Shown here: in pieces, positions 1 to 11,908 of the stretch
How positions within the stretch are numbered: position 1 is the first letter of the stretch
Layout: each line of letters opens with the position of its first letter
NCBI GenBank assembly: GCA_001939145.1
Contig: LSRX01000477.1
Location: 465,947 to 529,946 of the forward strand
DNA length: 64,000 nucleotides
Direction: 5' to 3'
From: Symbiodinium microadriaticum
Taxonomy: Eukaryota > Sar > Dinophyceae > Suessiales > Symbiodiniaceae
The notes under the pieces: model-generated
Database searches by the model: none
Seen by the model: only the letters and a program-made list of their open reading frames with translations
What the model was told of the DNA's origin: nothing
Translations under genes and position numbers: made by a program

Positions 1-111
1 CACAGGACCCTCTAAAGCAGGGGCCCTATGCCTATACCCTTAGACTCTGAACTGCTATTCTGGTCTACGAACCTGAAACCCGAATAGGGTTCATGTCGCC
101 TTTACAGCTAA

Positions 112-232
112 AGTAAACCCCAAAAGGATGGCAACCGGATTAAGGACAATTCGTGCTGGGATTCCCTGTGCATTACTCTTAAGGATGGAGGCTCTTGGGG
201 TTTTCAACTTCTGGGCTTCGACTGTAGGACCA
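112..232 (+). repeat. Dispersed repeat family D, copy 1
   Basis: About 120 bp shared with 20728-20846 in the same orientation. Both contain 'agtaaacc', 'aaccggattaaggacaatt', 'gtgcatta', 'aaggat.gaggct' and 'ttgggcttc' at matching spacing. It is not clearly palindromic. Function unknown; a short interspersed or MITE-like element is the simplest reading. Confidence 0.7.
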
Positions 233-235
233 CTG

Positions 236-364
236 CTTCGAGGGTTTAGGGTTTAGGGTTTAGGGGTTTAGGGGCTTAGGGGTTAGGGGTTTAGGGGTTT
301 AGGGTTTGTTTTTAGGGGCTTGGGGTTTGAGGGGTTTAGGGTTTGGGGTTTATGGGTTTAGGGT
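236..364 (+). repeat. Degenerate telomere-like array (TTTAGGG)
   Basis: Uninterrupted run of TTTAGGG, TTTAGGGG and near variants (GCTTAGGG, TTTGGGG). The register drifts by one base every few units, which indicates an old interstitial array rather than an active chromosome end. Confidence 0.9.
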
Positions 365-371
365 TCAAGTC

Positions 372-437
372 CTGTGCGGCCGGTGGAGGCGGGGCGGGAA
401 TTTCTCGACCCACGTAGCCATCGTCCACGGGGCTGAC
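372..437 (-). CDS. Candidate internal exon, unknown gene
   Basis: GC-rich 66 bp island on the minus strand after an intron-like 3' end (ttctccacag|G). All three minus frames are open. One reads VSPVDDGYVGREIP followed by a proline run, another SAPWTMATWVEKFPP with higher GC at third positions. No family is recognised, and the strand and frame are guesses based on the AG|G acceptor seen in the better exons. Confidence 0.2.
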
Positions 438-880
438 CTGTGGAGAAGATCTTGGCAGGTGCTGAGCTTAAACCGGCTGATCGGCACCTTAGCAATTAGA
501 CTTATGTTTTGGGGCATACAATACCATATCTTTAGACTAATCATTTCGGCTCCTATACTAGGTTCGTATAGCACTGATCCCAATATCATGGCGTTCTGAA
601 TGGTGCTTCTCAGTTTGTGCTTAATACTTTTTTCGCAGCTACGCCAACCCTGAACCGCCCAAGCTGCGATGCCTGAAGATCAAGCATCCCACAGCATCCT
701 AAGCGCCTCAACCTTAAACTCCTGAAACCCCAAACCCTAAACCTGAAACTCCTTAAACCCTGAACCCCAGATTTTCGACCCGAAACTCGGAACCCTCAAC
801 CTCAAGCTCAAACCCTCAAACAAAGACTCCTCTGGCGATGGCCCGGCTCACGAGTTGCCAAGTCGAAATGCAGCTGAAGA

Positions 881-995
881 CTGGGTTCTTGTTAAGGGAT
901 CTAGTTTTTTAAGTTACCATAATAAGGATCTATAGTAAATAACGAGGTTTCCTTATTATGGTAACTTTAAGTAAACTCCCCTAACAAGAACCCAG
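881..995. mobile_element. Palindromic MITE-like element, family F
   Basis: Terminal inverted repeats ctgggttcttgtta / taacaagaacccag flank a second nested inverted repeat (aagttaccataataagga / ccttattatggtaactt). The flanks may carry an AAGA target duplication. A degenerate half copy lies near 52190-52220. No coding capacity. Confidence 0.75.
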
Positions 996-1139
996 AAGAG
1001 GGCGTGAGTTCGGCTGAAGTGTTCGGGCTCAGGATTAGGCGTACGGCTTTAGGCTTAGGGTGTTGTGCTTAATATCGGTATATACACCAATCAATGCAGA
1101 TTCAACAGGAATGCAAATATGGCTTCGAACATCTAATTT

Positions 1140-1177
1140 ATTTATTTACATGTATGTATATATATATATATACATAC

Positions 1178-1208
<31 letters not shown>

Positions 1209-1209
1209 C

Positions 1210-1240
<31 letters not shown>

Positions 1241-1413
1241 CATTTACCTATTTGCATATGTGCTTTACGAACACACACACACACAGACACACACACACAC
1301 ACAACCCGTACTAAAAAGCTGCTCTAGTTGTGTGCGTATATATGTATACCTTTCTGTATGTGTATATATATATATATATATGTGTATACATATATATATA
1401 TGTATACATATAC

Positions 1414-1446
<33 letters not shown>

Positions 1447-1450
1447 CAGA
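1140..1450. repeat. Compound microsatellite (TA)n, (CA)n, (GATA)n
   Basis: Consecutive tracts of (TA)n with CATA interruptions, a CA tract at about 1273-1302, more (TA)n at 1340-1412 and a clean GATA tract at about 1414-1445. ORFs through it are low-complexity and not genes. Confidence 0.95.
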
Positions 1451-1519
1451 TCTTAAAGGAGTTTGCAATAGTTTAGGGATAGCCTAGGGAGATGTACCTT
1501 CTTCCAATGCGCGGACAGA

Positions 1520-1707
1520 CCCAGAGAGCCCAATACCCCTTAACTAAGGAATATACCTTAAATCATAAAATAAAGGCCCCTTTAACTTAAGGTATATTCC
1601 TTAATTCTCTTATTAGAGCCCTTATAGAGACCCTTGTAGATCCCTTTAAGGAACCCTATTATAATTTAAGGTATATTCCTTTTTTAAGGGGTATTGGGCT
1701 TTCTGGG
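1520..1707. mobile_element. Palindromic MITE-like element, family E, copy 1
   Basis: The ends are inverted copies of 'cccagagagcccaatacccctt', read in from each side with one mismatch. Inside are repeated 'aaggtatattcctt' half-palindromes. A shorter relative at 7975-8077 shares the internal 'aaggtatattccttaatt'. On the minus strand the element begins five bases after the possible splice donor of the candidate exon at 1713-1771. Confidence 0.75.
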
Positions 1708-1712
1708 GACAC

Positions 1713-1771
1713 CTCCGAGGTCGCTGGTGGCGGTGGTGGGGGCGGCGCCGCCGACTCGGGGCGCAGGAGAC
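1713..1771 (-). CDS. Candidate internal exon, proline-rich
   Basis: Minus-strand island after a good acceptor (aatttccatctag|G) and before GAG|GTGTCC. The frame reads LLRPES, a run of six prolines, then ATSE. No family is recognised. Composition is skewed enough (GGC/GGT on the other strand) that a simple-repeat origin cannot be excluded. Confidence 0.25.
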
Positions 1772-1893
1772 CTAGATGGAAATTGAGATGTTAGACCGAA
1801 ATTGAGATGTTAGAGCGCTTTAGGGCTGTAGGGCTTGGTTATAGTTTAGGGTTTTAGGGTTTAGGGAGCAGTTTACGGCTTTGGGGTTGAAAC

Positions 1894-1959
1894 TGCCTCA
1901 GGCTTCTTGAGCTTTATGTAGGGCACAGGGCTGCTAGCACGGGAACGCAGCTCGGAAGA
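1894..1959 (-). CDS. Candidate internal exon, unknown gene
   Basis: Of the minus-strand frames, only one stays open for the full 66 bp. It reads SSELRSRASSPVPYIKLKK with a GCA|GTTTC donor. Its acceptor (gtag|T) lacks the following G that the well-supported exons show, so the call is weak. It could belong to the same minus-strand gene as the candidate at 1713-1771. Confidence 0.2.
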
Positions 1960-1969
1960 CTACCCCTAA

Positions 1970-2051
1970 GGGTCCAAGTACCCATTATTCAAGGACTTTG
2001 GGGCCTCTTTGGGGTAACCGGTACCTAAAACCCCCGGGACTACTTGGACCC
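1970..2051. mobile_element. Inverted-repeat element, family H, copy 1
   Basis: Ends gggtccaagta / tacttggaccc; interior shares 'actttgggg.ct' with the copy at 45447-45547, whose ends are agggtccatgt / acatggaccct. Short non-coding MITE-like element. Confidence 0.55.
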
Positions 2052-3245
2052 ATCGGGTACATCAGCCCTGGGCCAAGGGCCCTTTTTGTGGGAACCTTAT
2101 CAGCCCCGGAGACTGACTGCTACACCATCGACCTCAAGCCGCGGGGACCCCAAACCTTACAGAGTCCCTAGCCCCTAAACCCAAGAAAAAACCCTAAACC
2201 CTATGAAGCCCATTGAACCTGAAGCATAAAAACCAACCCTAGAAGCCCTAAACCCTATGAAGCACTAAAACCGAAGGAGCCTTTAAAGAAACAAAAGCAA
2301 AAACCCTTCTGAAGCCCTAGGCTTGAAGGCCAAGGCACTGCAAATGACCTGTACGGGCGTCTGACCAGGCTTTCGGCCAGGTCGCGCCATCTGCCTCGCA
2401 GCTATAAGTTCTAGGGGTTTCATTCGCGTAGAGGTGTGGCGGTAGCCATAGACAGCATCAACATGTTTGCTTCTGCTATTGGCTCTTGGCCTATGAAGCA
2501 ACTGCTAGTTTAAAGCTTTATATGTAGAACTACGACATGGTGTGTAGATTTTGCATGTATTCCCCATTGCCTACAAAGTGAGCGCCTCATACCTGAAGAC
2601 CCCAATCGCTGAGAACCCTCAAGTTTCAAACCCGAGCAGCACCTAGCCCACAAAGCCCTAAGCCCTAAACGCTGCAAGCCTTAAATCGAAAATTGAGAGC
2701 TCCAAGCCTTAAAACAATCCTAAACCCTAAAACCCAAGTATACAGGTCCGAAGATCTAGCAAGTACATCCCCCCATACACCCTGTAAAATTCAATTACCC
2801 CTACACCCTAAACCAAACTAAAACCCGCAATCCCTGATAAACTACAGGCCAAGCCCTATTTTACTTATTTCTTGCCCCATGTTTGTACCTGCCTCAGCTG
2901 TGTGGGTGCCATGCCCTCGACAGCAGGGTTGCCTTGCGGAGCCGTCTCGTCCGTAAGAGCTTTGGGGTCCGTTTTTTCAGGGGGCCTTCAAGGGTTAACG
3001 TAGCGGTTCTCTTTGCAATCGGGAAGACAAGGGCTACTATAAGGGTTCCTTTCAAGGGCAGAGTTATGGCTGTTAAGTTTGGGGTCAAGGTTTTACGGTT
3101 TTTGATTAATTCAAGCTTTCAGGGTTTCGTTTAGGGTTTAGGATGCTAGCTTCGGAGGGGTAAAGGGATAAACCCTAAACCCTAAACCCTAAGCCCTAAG
3201 CCCTAAACCCTAAACCCTAAACCCTAAACCCCAAGCCCTAAACCC
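2052..3245. other. Gene-poor stretch with telomere-like debris
   Basis: Scattered CCCTAAA islands (2160-2270, 2640-2850, 3166-3245) separated by unique sequence. I see no exon I can support here. The last island is cut by the assembly gap, so the gap probably sits in a longer repeat. Confidence 0.7.
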
Positions 3246-3689
3246 NNNNNNNNNNNNNNNNNNNNNNNNNNNNNNNNNNNNNNNNNNNNNNNNNNNNNNN
3301 NNNNNNNNNNNNNNNNNNNNNNNNNNNNNNNNNNNNNNNNNNNNNNNNNNNNNNNNNNNNNNNNNNNNNNNNNNNNNNNNNNNNNNNNNNNNNNNNNNNN
3401 NNNNNNNNNNNNNNNNNNNNNNNNNNNNNNNNNNNNNNNNNNNNNNNNNNNNNNNNNNNNNNNNNNNNNNNNNNNNNNNNNNNNNNNNNNNNNNNNNNNN
3501 NNNNNNNNNNNNNNNNNNNNNNNNNNNNNNNNNNNNNNNNNNNNNNNNNNNNNNNNNNNNNNNNNNNNNNNNNNNNNNNNNNNNNNNNNNNNNNNNNNNN
3601 NNNNNNNNNNNNNNNNNNNNNNNNNNNNNNNNNNNNNNNNNNNNNNNNNNNNNNNNNNNNNNNNNNNNNNNNNNNNNNNNNNNNNNNNN
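3246..3689. other. Assembly gap (444 N)
   Basis: Run of N flanked on the left by a CCCTAAA array and on the right by (TA)n. Apparent ORFs across it are artefacts. Confidence 1.
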
Positions 3690-3770
3690 ATATATATATA
3701 TATATATATTCATATTTATTTATTCATATTTATTTATTCATATATATATATATTTATTTATTTATTTCCT
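3690..3770. repeat. Microsatellite (TA)n / (ATTT)n
   Basis: (TA)n followed by ATTTATTT and ATTCATATTT units directly against the assembly gap. Confidence 0.95.
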
Positions 3771-5279
3771 CATAATTATCTATCTGCCCCAAAAGGTATG
3801 TAGGTACGTCAAGGAATGCAATGAAGTTCCGAAACCCGACTCCCTGAGAGCCCCGAAACCAGAAAACACAAAGCACTGAACCGGAAAATCCCAAAAGCCG
3901 AACCCGAAGCCGCAAATCTGGAAACACTCCCGACCCTAAACCCTCAACCGCACTCTTACACCTTCATCCTTGGCGCTATGTTCTCTAAAACTGATGTACA
4001 AAGGTGAGCTATGGTGATTTGTTTGAGAGAATGTGAGCTAGTATAGAAACAAACGTTGTGCATATGCATAGTTCAAGATTCCAGGCTCCATGTACACTAT
4101 CGGGATGTGCGGCGATTGTGCGTCAAGGATAGTCGTAAGGATGGAGGGCATTCAGAGGCCTTGGATCACAAGCATTTGCCGGGGGCCTTATCTTGAATTT
4201 GCATATTATGACGTATCATGCCACCGTGCCAGTGTCGAAGAATAGATGTAAGCTGCCGCTATATGATGCCAACTTTTCCACTTGACCATGTCATTTTGGT
4301 GGGCAACTCCACCCTATACCTGGAGGTTTGCTCATATGAAGTTCACATAATTTACATTACGGACATATGTATGTGTGTATACATATATAGAACACACTTG
4401 TATATGCATAGATGAAGAATCTACCGACCTTTGTACGTAGAGACTAACTACGTACATCCCTGATGCAGTATATGTTACGACGCCATAAACATCACATGTG
4501 TAAATGTGTTCTCCCCCCATTTGAAGGAATACCGTCTTGCGGTTGTCATGGAGGCCTTGTATTGCGGTGGTATTCCATTTCGGTTGCATGGCAGCGGATG
4601 TGCTGACTACTTTTGATTTTGGAAGTAAAGTGTACCATGGCCCTTGTATTCAAACTCATAAACAAAAGTACATGTATGGGCTTGTCGGTGTATGTATGCG
4701 TGTATGGGAATGCACGTGCAAATGCACTGCTAAGTCCCCAAAAATCCCGGAAGTGTATGGTGTTCCCAATTGGAGGAATAACTTCGTGCTATTGTCGCTG
4801 TGGCTGTGTATTGTTGTGTGACTCATCATACACAAGTCATGCTGAGATACTACTAAACTGCACACACGCACACACACACACAAACAGTCATCGAGTCAAG
4901 ACATGAGGATAAACTTAAACCATGAATGCAGTAATTTCTTTAATGTATTCTGGCATTTTGCTTGCGAGTGGCGGATGTGCTGTGCCATGTGTATTGTAGT
5001 AGCAAGGCGTACTATGAAAACGCAAACACATAAGCAGTGTATGCACGCATTTGTGTAAAAGTTGGAATGCGCGTGATTGTGCATTCACGTGTGTATATGC
5101 ATGCATGTATGCCTACATGCATGGCAGCTTATACGTGGAAACCGTTGTGAATCATGGCATGTGTGTGTGTCTGTGTATATATATATATATATATATATGT
5201 GCGTGCCATACTTGACGAAAACAAAAATGAGATACTCCGAAATCCTGGCCAAATGGCATGGCGCTCTCAGCCGTGAGCC
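3771..5279. other. AT-richer intergenic or intronic sequence
   Basis: Few telomere motifs; short (CA)n at 4860-4880 and (TA)n at about 5178-5199. The small ORFs are rich in YIC/THT from microsatellite-like DNA. I see no supported gene. Confidence 0.6.
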
Positions 5280-5626
5280 CGAAACCCTAAACCCCAAGCC
5301 CTACACCTTAAACCCCTAAACCGCAAACCCCAAACCCCTAAATTTCGAAACCCCAAACTGGAAACCCTAAACTCTGAGAACCCTACTATAGGCCCTAAGC
5401 CCCAAACCCCAAACTCTGAGAACCCACTATAGGCCCTAAACCCTGAACCCCAAACCCTAAACCCTACCCTAAACCCTAAACCCTAAACTCCTAAACTCCT
5501 AAACCCCTAAACCCATAAACTCCTAAACCCCTAAACCCTAAACCCTAAACCCTAAACTCCTAAACCCCCAAACCTCTAAACCCCCAAACTCCTAAACCCC
5601 TTAACCCCTAAACCCCTAAACCCCAA
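5280..5626 (-). repeat. Telomere-like array with tandem duplication
   Basis: Dense CCCTAAA, CCCCTAAA and CCCCAAA units. A block containing 'actctgagaacc' and 'actataggccc' occurs twice about 46 bp apart (near 5371 and 5413), showing local tandem duplication of a mutated array. Confidence 0.9.
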
Positions 5627-5629
5627 AGC

Positions 5630-5680
5630 TGAAGTCTGAGACCACGGCCACATGCGAAGGAAGGCTCTCCAGCTTGTTGC
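5630..5680 (-). CDS. Leucine-rich-repeat exon (LRR gene 1, second visible exon)
   Basis: Minus-strand exon with acceptor ttaag|GC. It reads NKLESLPSHVAVVSDF, the asparagine-ladder start of an LRR unit. Phase fits exactly: the exon at 6317-6388 ends with a single G before a GC donor, and G plus GC gives the glycine of LDLSG-NKLESLP. The 3' end is uncertain; a GC donor after 5630 or an earlier GT donor are both possible. LRR proteins bind other proteins; no specific partner can be named. Confidence 0.55.
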
Positions 5681-6316
5681 CTTAAGAGCATTCGGCTCGA
5701 GTTTCTGGGCTCCAGGGCTACGCTTGGGGTTTAGGGTTTATAGGGTTTAAGGTTTAGGGTGTAAGGTTTAGGGTTGAGCGCTTAAGGTTTATGGTTTAGG
5801 GTTTTTCCCCAACACCTCCTTGGACCCCGCATGAACTAAGTATCTAATTACTTATTTCTGAAGACTTATAACGACTTATGTAAGGATTTTAGTAAACACG
5901 AACCAGCCCTGGAAAGGTAGGTTCTTTAGGGTCCAGATAACCCCTAACCACCCTAAATCGTAAACCCTAAAATTTTGGGTTCAGGCCTTGAGGACCTCCA
6001 CCGGCACCTAAACCCTCTTAAGCCTTACGGAGCTAACGCTGAATCAAGCCCGAATCTGAAACCCTAAAACCCTAAACCCTAAAAATCCAAGATCGAATTA
6101 CACGCAGAGAAACCCACGACCGAAAATGGAATCCTCCACCTGCAAGCTATAAACCCTGACTCTATAAACCTCAAGCCTAAACCCCACATGTAAGCCCCAC
6201 GACATGAACTAAAACTAAACACCCTAAGCGGAATAGGATTTAGGATTTATCGGGTTGAGTCAAACACTAACCTAACTAACACTAGCACTACTACTAAAGA
6301 CTTCAAGCTGTGCGGC

Positions 6317-6388
6317 CGGAAAGGTCCAACTCCTCCAGGGCTTCCAGCTGCGTCAAGTTTGGATCTACGGACGTCAGCTCGTTGCCAC
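6317..6388 (-). CDS. Leucine-rich-repeat exon (LRR gene 1)
   Basis: A 72 bp exon, one 24-residue LRR unit, on the minus strand. It carries the motif LTQLEALEELDLSG with leucines at the LxxLxxLxLxx spacing. Acceptor ccctcag|GT, donor TTTCCG|GC. A phase-1 exon of one LRR length is the expected structure of an LRR gene. The next exon is at 5630-5680. Other units must lie upstream (higher coordinates) but were not recognised. Confidence 0.7.
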
Positions 6389-6540
6389 CTGAGGGTTCCG
6401 GCTTTGGGTTTGCGTCGGGTCGAAGCTTAAAGATTTAGGGCTTGTGCTTCAGAGAAGACTAATGGTTCCGGTTTGGGAATCGTCCAAAGATGGGTCCTTT
6501 ACTATGTTGGGTTCTATGTTGCTGCCGTTGTTTTGTATTT

Positions 6541-6790
6541 TTAAACCCTAGACCCTAAACCACCTAAACCCTAAACCCCTCAACCCCTGAACCCTAAACC
6601 CCTAAACCCTAAACCCTTAAACCCTAAGCCCTAAACCCTACAAAACTACCACCCAGGCAATAGGGATGCTTCAGGTTTCGGGAGGGTTCGGGTTTCAGCC
6701 GGTTTTAGAGTTTAGGGTTTAGGGGTTTATGGTTTTAGGGTTCAGGGTTTAGGGTTTGGTCTATGGAGCCTTTAGGCTTTGGGTTTTAAG
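6541..6790. repeat. Telomere-like arrays in both orientations
   Basis: CCCTAAA units at 6541-6645, then TTTAGGG units from about 6700 on the other strand, separated by about 60 bp of unique sequence. Confidence 0.85.
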
Positions 6791-7488
6791 GCCTCAGGGC
6801 TTGGGGCCAGGATCTTCTTAGCAGGGTGTTATCGTTCACGGGTCGAAACCCCGAAACCCAACCTTCATCCTAAGGAGCTGGCCTGCTTAGGGTTTACGGT
6901 TTGGGGTTTAGGGTTTTAGGATTTGGGGTTTAGGGGAAGACGTTAGGTAATAATCTTACCAATCGGAACCGTCAGGCAGTATACAGCAACGCAAGGTTCC
7001 AAAAACTTTATAGGCCTCATTGGATGAACACAGTACCGTCTTAACCAGCAACTAACTTAAAGACTCGATCGAAGTTCTGTAGACTCAAGCCTGCAAAACC
7101 CAATCTTCGAGTGCCGCTGAACTACCCAGGATTGAACAAACAAGCCTCGGACTTACAATTTTCAAGTATGTGACGATGTTAGTATTGCCGCACTTCTGTA
7201 TAGTTCAGCTCCTTTGCTTGGTTCTCGGGAATTTCCTACAGAGCCTCGCCTCGTCACAACAACAGTAATCCATCTTTTACAATGGTACTGGAAGTGATGC
7301 TCCCAATACAAAATCATCAACATTAAGCTCCAAATATTAAAGCCAGGACTTTTGTTCATTCTAGCTTCCGGACGCTATTCCCCCCCCCCCCTCAAAAAAA
7401 CAAAAAAAAACAAAGCCGTAACGTCCTAGACCCTAAGCCGCTGCTCCTTTCAGCCCGAACCCAATTACAGATCCGACTTCTGGGCCGA

Positions 7489-7592
7489 GTTTAGAGAACT
7501 ACCCTTATAGTGCCCTTATAAAACGCTATAAAAAAACCTCTATAGATCCCTTTAAAGGAACCTTAAAAGGGGACCCTAGTTTAGACAACTAC
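7489..7592. mobile_element. Family B element, rearranged fragment
   Basis: The family B end 'agtttagagaactaccc' occurs twice in the same orientation (7489 and, with one change, 7576), with the internal 'aaggggaccctagttt'. This looks like a partial tandem copy rather than an intact palindrome. Confidence 0.55.
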
Positions 7593-7974
7593 CCATATCT
7601 CCTTCCCTGCATCCCTGGCGTTTGTTGTCATCTCGCAGCTCTTCCACTTCCGCTATAGGTCTTGGCCGCACTTCGGCGGCCGGGCGCAAGGGGCGAGGCT
7701 TCCGCCCACAGAGGGGTTCAGAGAGGTTTGTAAGGTTTAGAGTTTAGGGTATAGGGTTTCAGAGAAGTTTGTAGGGTTTAGGGTTGAGGGTTCAGAGCTT
7801 CATGCGTTGAGTCCATGTTGGGCTTCGGGTTTGTATGGTCTAAAGACGTTAGAAGGTCAGGGCTTAAGGGTTCCGGGTTCAGAGTCTTACGCGGAATTAT
7901 AGATATCTGGAGCATCAACATGTGATATGTTTGGGACTCAGCCGTTATATACGTTTTGTATATGTATATAGGAA

Positions 7975-8077
7975 CCCGGACCTCCCAATATCCGTTAATT
8001 ACAGCTACCCAAAATCATATAAGTGAACCTGGAATCTAAGGTATATTCCTTAATTAACGGATATTGGAGGGTCTGGG
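7975..8077. mobile_element. Palindromic MITE-like element, family E, copy 2
   Basis: Terminal repeats cccggacctcccaatatcc / ggatattggagggtctggg with internal 'aaggtatattccttaatt'. Non-coding. Confidence 0.7.
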
Positions 8078-8115
8078 TATATGCTTTGCATCGGTATTTG
8101 GGGGTTCATGATCTA

Positions 8116-8215
8116 CGTATTTGGATAGTTTTCTAAATTAGGGTCCCTTCTCAGATCCCCCATATGGTACGGCACCCTAAATTAGTCTCTTTGAGGATCC
8201 ATTTTTAGAGAGACC
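8116..8215. mobile_element. Family B element, diverged copy
   Basis: Starts 'tagttttctaaattagggtccc' and shares 'tatggtacggcaccct' with the copy at 42797-42893. The right end is degraded. Confidence 0.5.
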
Positions 8216-8229
8216 TGCGCGTTTGAGGC

Positions 8230-10880
8230 TCGGGGCTGGGCGCACCTAACTACGTTCTCCAGTAGACACCGACTTATGGGGGGGTAGAATTTTTTTTTTT
8301 AGGGTTTAGGGTACAGGGTTGGGTTTAGTAAGGGATCAAAACAAAGAGGGGCAAAAGGGTGTTACCGGGGAACCTGGTTAAGGCTCAGGGTTTCTGGCTC
8401 ACTCTCTTGGTGGTTCGAGCCTGGGTTCACGGTAAAGTTGTTGTCAAGAGCTTATAGTGTATGTGGCTCTCGAGGGTTTGGGTCTGAGGAGGTTCAGGGG
8501 ATTCTAGGAAAGTCTGCCTAGTGCCACTGAACCTTCGAAAGAAAGAAATGACCCCAAACAGTCTCTGCAGGCGTGGCTTTGGGTCCTGGGTGGACTTTGT
8601 CGCACGTGGTAGCGTTTGGCTGCAATGCCCCAATGTCTAGGCTGATCGATCTCTGAACCCTCCCATCCGCACACGCCCACCGCACCCTGAAAGCCTTGCA
8701 CGCAACCGTTTGCCGCAATAAGAGCTGCTCCAAAGAGACCCTACTCCAACATGAGCCAGCCGCTAGCTACAGTATCATCTGCTGGGACCCGAAAGTCCCG
8801 AAAGTAGAACAACCGGCGCGCAAAGGCTTCATAAGGGCCCTGGGTTCCATCACCCGAAAGGCTGCGGTGAGTCGGAGAAAAGGCTGGATCCCCAATATTT
8901 CCGAATGGATCTTCGGCTATAGAGGGCTTCCCTACTCCTATAGCAAAGGCACAAGGCTAGGTGTTGAAACTCTGACATCTTCGTCTTGCTGTTTGAGGAG
9001 AACACCGGTTGTTTGGTTTGGAGCCAACTAAAATCATGTGTTGGTTTTGTCCAGGGCTTCCGATGGCCTTCCAGGGCTCCATCTGGTTCGCATACAAGCT
9101 TAATAACGGTTGCAAGAAAAGTATCCCACTAGCACATTGCTGTCGTCTAGCTGCAGTCAAAGGCTGCTTGCTGCTACTTCGCGCCCTCCTCCGGATAAAC
9201 CGCTGGCGCAATGGTTTAGAGTTTATGGTTTAGGCTTTCGGGTTAGGGTTTAACTTTTGGCTCTGAGATCTCCCCGTGTCCTATGAGCCTATGATCTGAC
9301 AATAAGAAAGTAAGGAAACCGATACAAGTTACTACAATTTAGGTAGAGTGCAGGGATTGTCATTTCATATATTCGTCTTCTACATACTGACAACTGGGAT
9401 CTTACTGCGATTCAAGCCCTTGTGCGGCTTGTTGAGACAGCAGTGCAGCATGTAAGCTAAATCACATTCGATCCATAGCTCACTTGCTGAAAGGATTACA
9501 TTGCTTGTGTCCACAGTAAAGCCAAAACCATGCACTCACAAAACTCCGCAAGAACGAAACCCCTATATACCCTAAACTCAAAACCTGCTTGTGCGCACTC
9601 ACCAAAGCCAAAATACGCCCTACTTCACTTGCTTCAGGACCTCGGGATTTGATGCCAGTCGTACTATATGGGCGCGTTGTGTTTGTTAGGGTTTATGAAA
9701 CGTTCAGGGCCTTGCCTTTGCGGAGATGTTGTACTGATGAAGCAATCGAGCTGGGCTAGGCTTGTTGATGCGCTTTCCGGATGGTTAGGAGCATGCCAAA
9801 TGATTAAGCAGAAGGGTGAAATCACCTACAGGATTGATATGGATTGATGTAGCAAAGGAATACCAGCATTCTCCTGAAATCGTCTCTCCGAACTTACACT
9901 TTCTTCGCGAAACAATGGGGCGAAAAATCGTCGCAGCTCACCAGTGGCAGCAGCACAGGAGAATACGAATATCGGCTCCACAGGCAGTCGCAACACTCTT
10001 CCAAGTGACTTGCGCTGGTCTTCTCGTAAGGCTTGACGAGGGTGCCAGCTGTCGCATCCCCATGCTCATCTGAAACGCATCAGCGCCGAGCTGAGATTCT
10101 AATTACTAGTACTCCATGGGCCCTGACCTGTAAATAACCTTCGCAAGAGCATTGTAGAATCCACAGAATCAAAAAATCAATTTTTTAATCTGAGACCGTA
10201 AAAAACCCTAACAACTCCACTTCACGGAAAGCAAGAGTCTGTATCTGAAGAAACTATCATGACATATAATCATGAGCACAGCTTCCAGGTGTTCTGGATT
10301 TTACGGCGTAGTGTTTAGTTTATGGGTATTGAAGAAAAACAAGAAACTATGCATCTGTGGAACTAAACCCGACAAGCTGTAAGCGCCTCTTTACTTATTC
10401 AAGCCCTTGAGGCCCCAAAAACATATACAAAGCGGCGCCATTCTTATCTAGTCTGAGAAATTTACATACACACACGCCCCCTCGTGCCACCTGCCGTTGC
10501 TAAACCAAATTTGCATGAACGCTGCGCTTCTGCCCAAATCCTGTGAAACCACCAAACCTCGAAACCCCTGGGCTCAACCCAACGGGGATATAGATTTGAG
10601 CCCGCAAATCTGTTATATAGTCGTTACAAAAGTGACGTACAGCACATTGTAGTACCGCAAAGCGTTGCACACTAAGCTTTGAAAATGCCAATGCGTGCTG
10701 TGACTGCCTGTGGCCTAGTCATTACACCCCAGCTCCACCCAAAGGCTCCGCCATGATTTTCCCTTGAAGGTGCAGGTTTCGGGCCAGAGGTCGGGCAAGG
10801 GGGGGGGGGGGTTGACTGGGGTCTGGGTTCGGGGTATCCAGATTCTGGGTTCGACGACTTTATGAACTCCAAACCCCCAA
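8230..10880. other. Mostly unique sequence, no supported gene
   Basis: Little telomere-like repeat. The small ORFs on both strands (for example 8696-9031 and 9816-10073) match no family I know and depend on non-ATG starts or chance openness. Exons could hide here, but I cannot pick them out. A poly-G tract lies at 10801-10810. Confidence 0.5.
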
Positions 10881-11908
10881 AACCTAAGTTCGAATAGTTG
10901 ATCTTGAACCCTAAACCCTTTACCCTAACAGGAGTAAGGGCGGAAACCGTGCCATGGATCCAGGAGACCTGGGTTCACACGACTGTGTCAGCATGGGCGC
11001 TGTAAGTTCCGGCGAACAGACTAACAGGGTTTAGGGCCAGGGTTTAGGCTTGGAGGGCTTAGGTCTGATGGCAATGGTGTTCAGTAATGTGGCGTTGCCA
11101 TACTCAAGTCACACCTTGACGCATAGGTCCATGGCTAGCCAAAAGCTGCACCAGCACCCAGACTACGAGGGTCTCCTTCGGCTTCCTATATTCTAAACTA
11201 ACTTGAATTCCAAGAGCCCAGTAACTTTCTTCTTTCGAGTACTGGGTCCAAAAAAGATCAAACTGTCTGAAGATAGACCCCCAATGGATAAATAGGCAGC
11301 AAAGTTGCAGTTCTCCCAGTGGCTAAGTAAGGTGTAGAACCTTTGGAGGGTAGCTGATTGGCTGTCTGCTTTGCCCCCCTCCATGGCAGAAACGGGCTTG
11401 CCCGGACATCAACAGACAATCGGTTAACCACCTATGTGGTACACTCATCAACGCCCGATTAAGACCCACTTTCAACAACGCACATGGAAGGGGCAAGGAT
11501 AGTAGGCAGCGTGCGCCCCACCCGTGGCCAATGATGGTGGTAAGCTGTTCCATGTCAATCCGTGCGCCAAGCAAGCTAATTACTTAGGGTCTTGTGTTTA
11601 GGATAGGCACCCCTGAGCCCTAAACTTTAACCCTTCAACCCAGGGGCACGGGTCTACAGTTGAGAGATGCCAGGTGCAGTTTGGCCTAGCCTTCTCCCGA
11701 AGTGTGGCCTCGGGTTGAGGGCGTAGGGTTTGATGTGGGGTTTAGGGTTGAGCCGGGATCAAAAGTTCAGTAGAGGTGTCAATGCCTCAGTGCTCACGGC
11801 AGCAGGTCGCACAATTTGCCAAAGAGTCCTCTCACGTTTGCGGCACCAAGGATGCTTCTAGCCGCGCATGGGCAGGAAATCAGAATCGAAAACTGCACCA
11901 ACAGTGTC

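Noticed and set aside
1..310. True chromosome end on the left because of TTTAGGG units
   Set aside because: Similar arrays occur all along the window in both orientations, and unique DNA lies outside this one.
829..1040. Open frame restored by removing element F, suggesting an insertion into an exon
   Set aside because: A 29-codon open frame among six is not significant, and no recognisable protein results.
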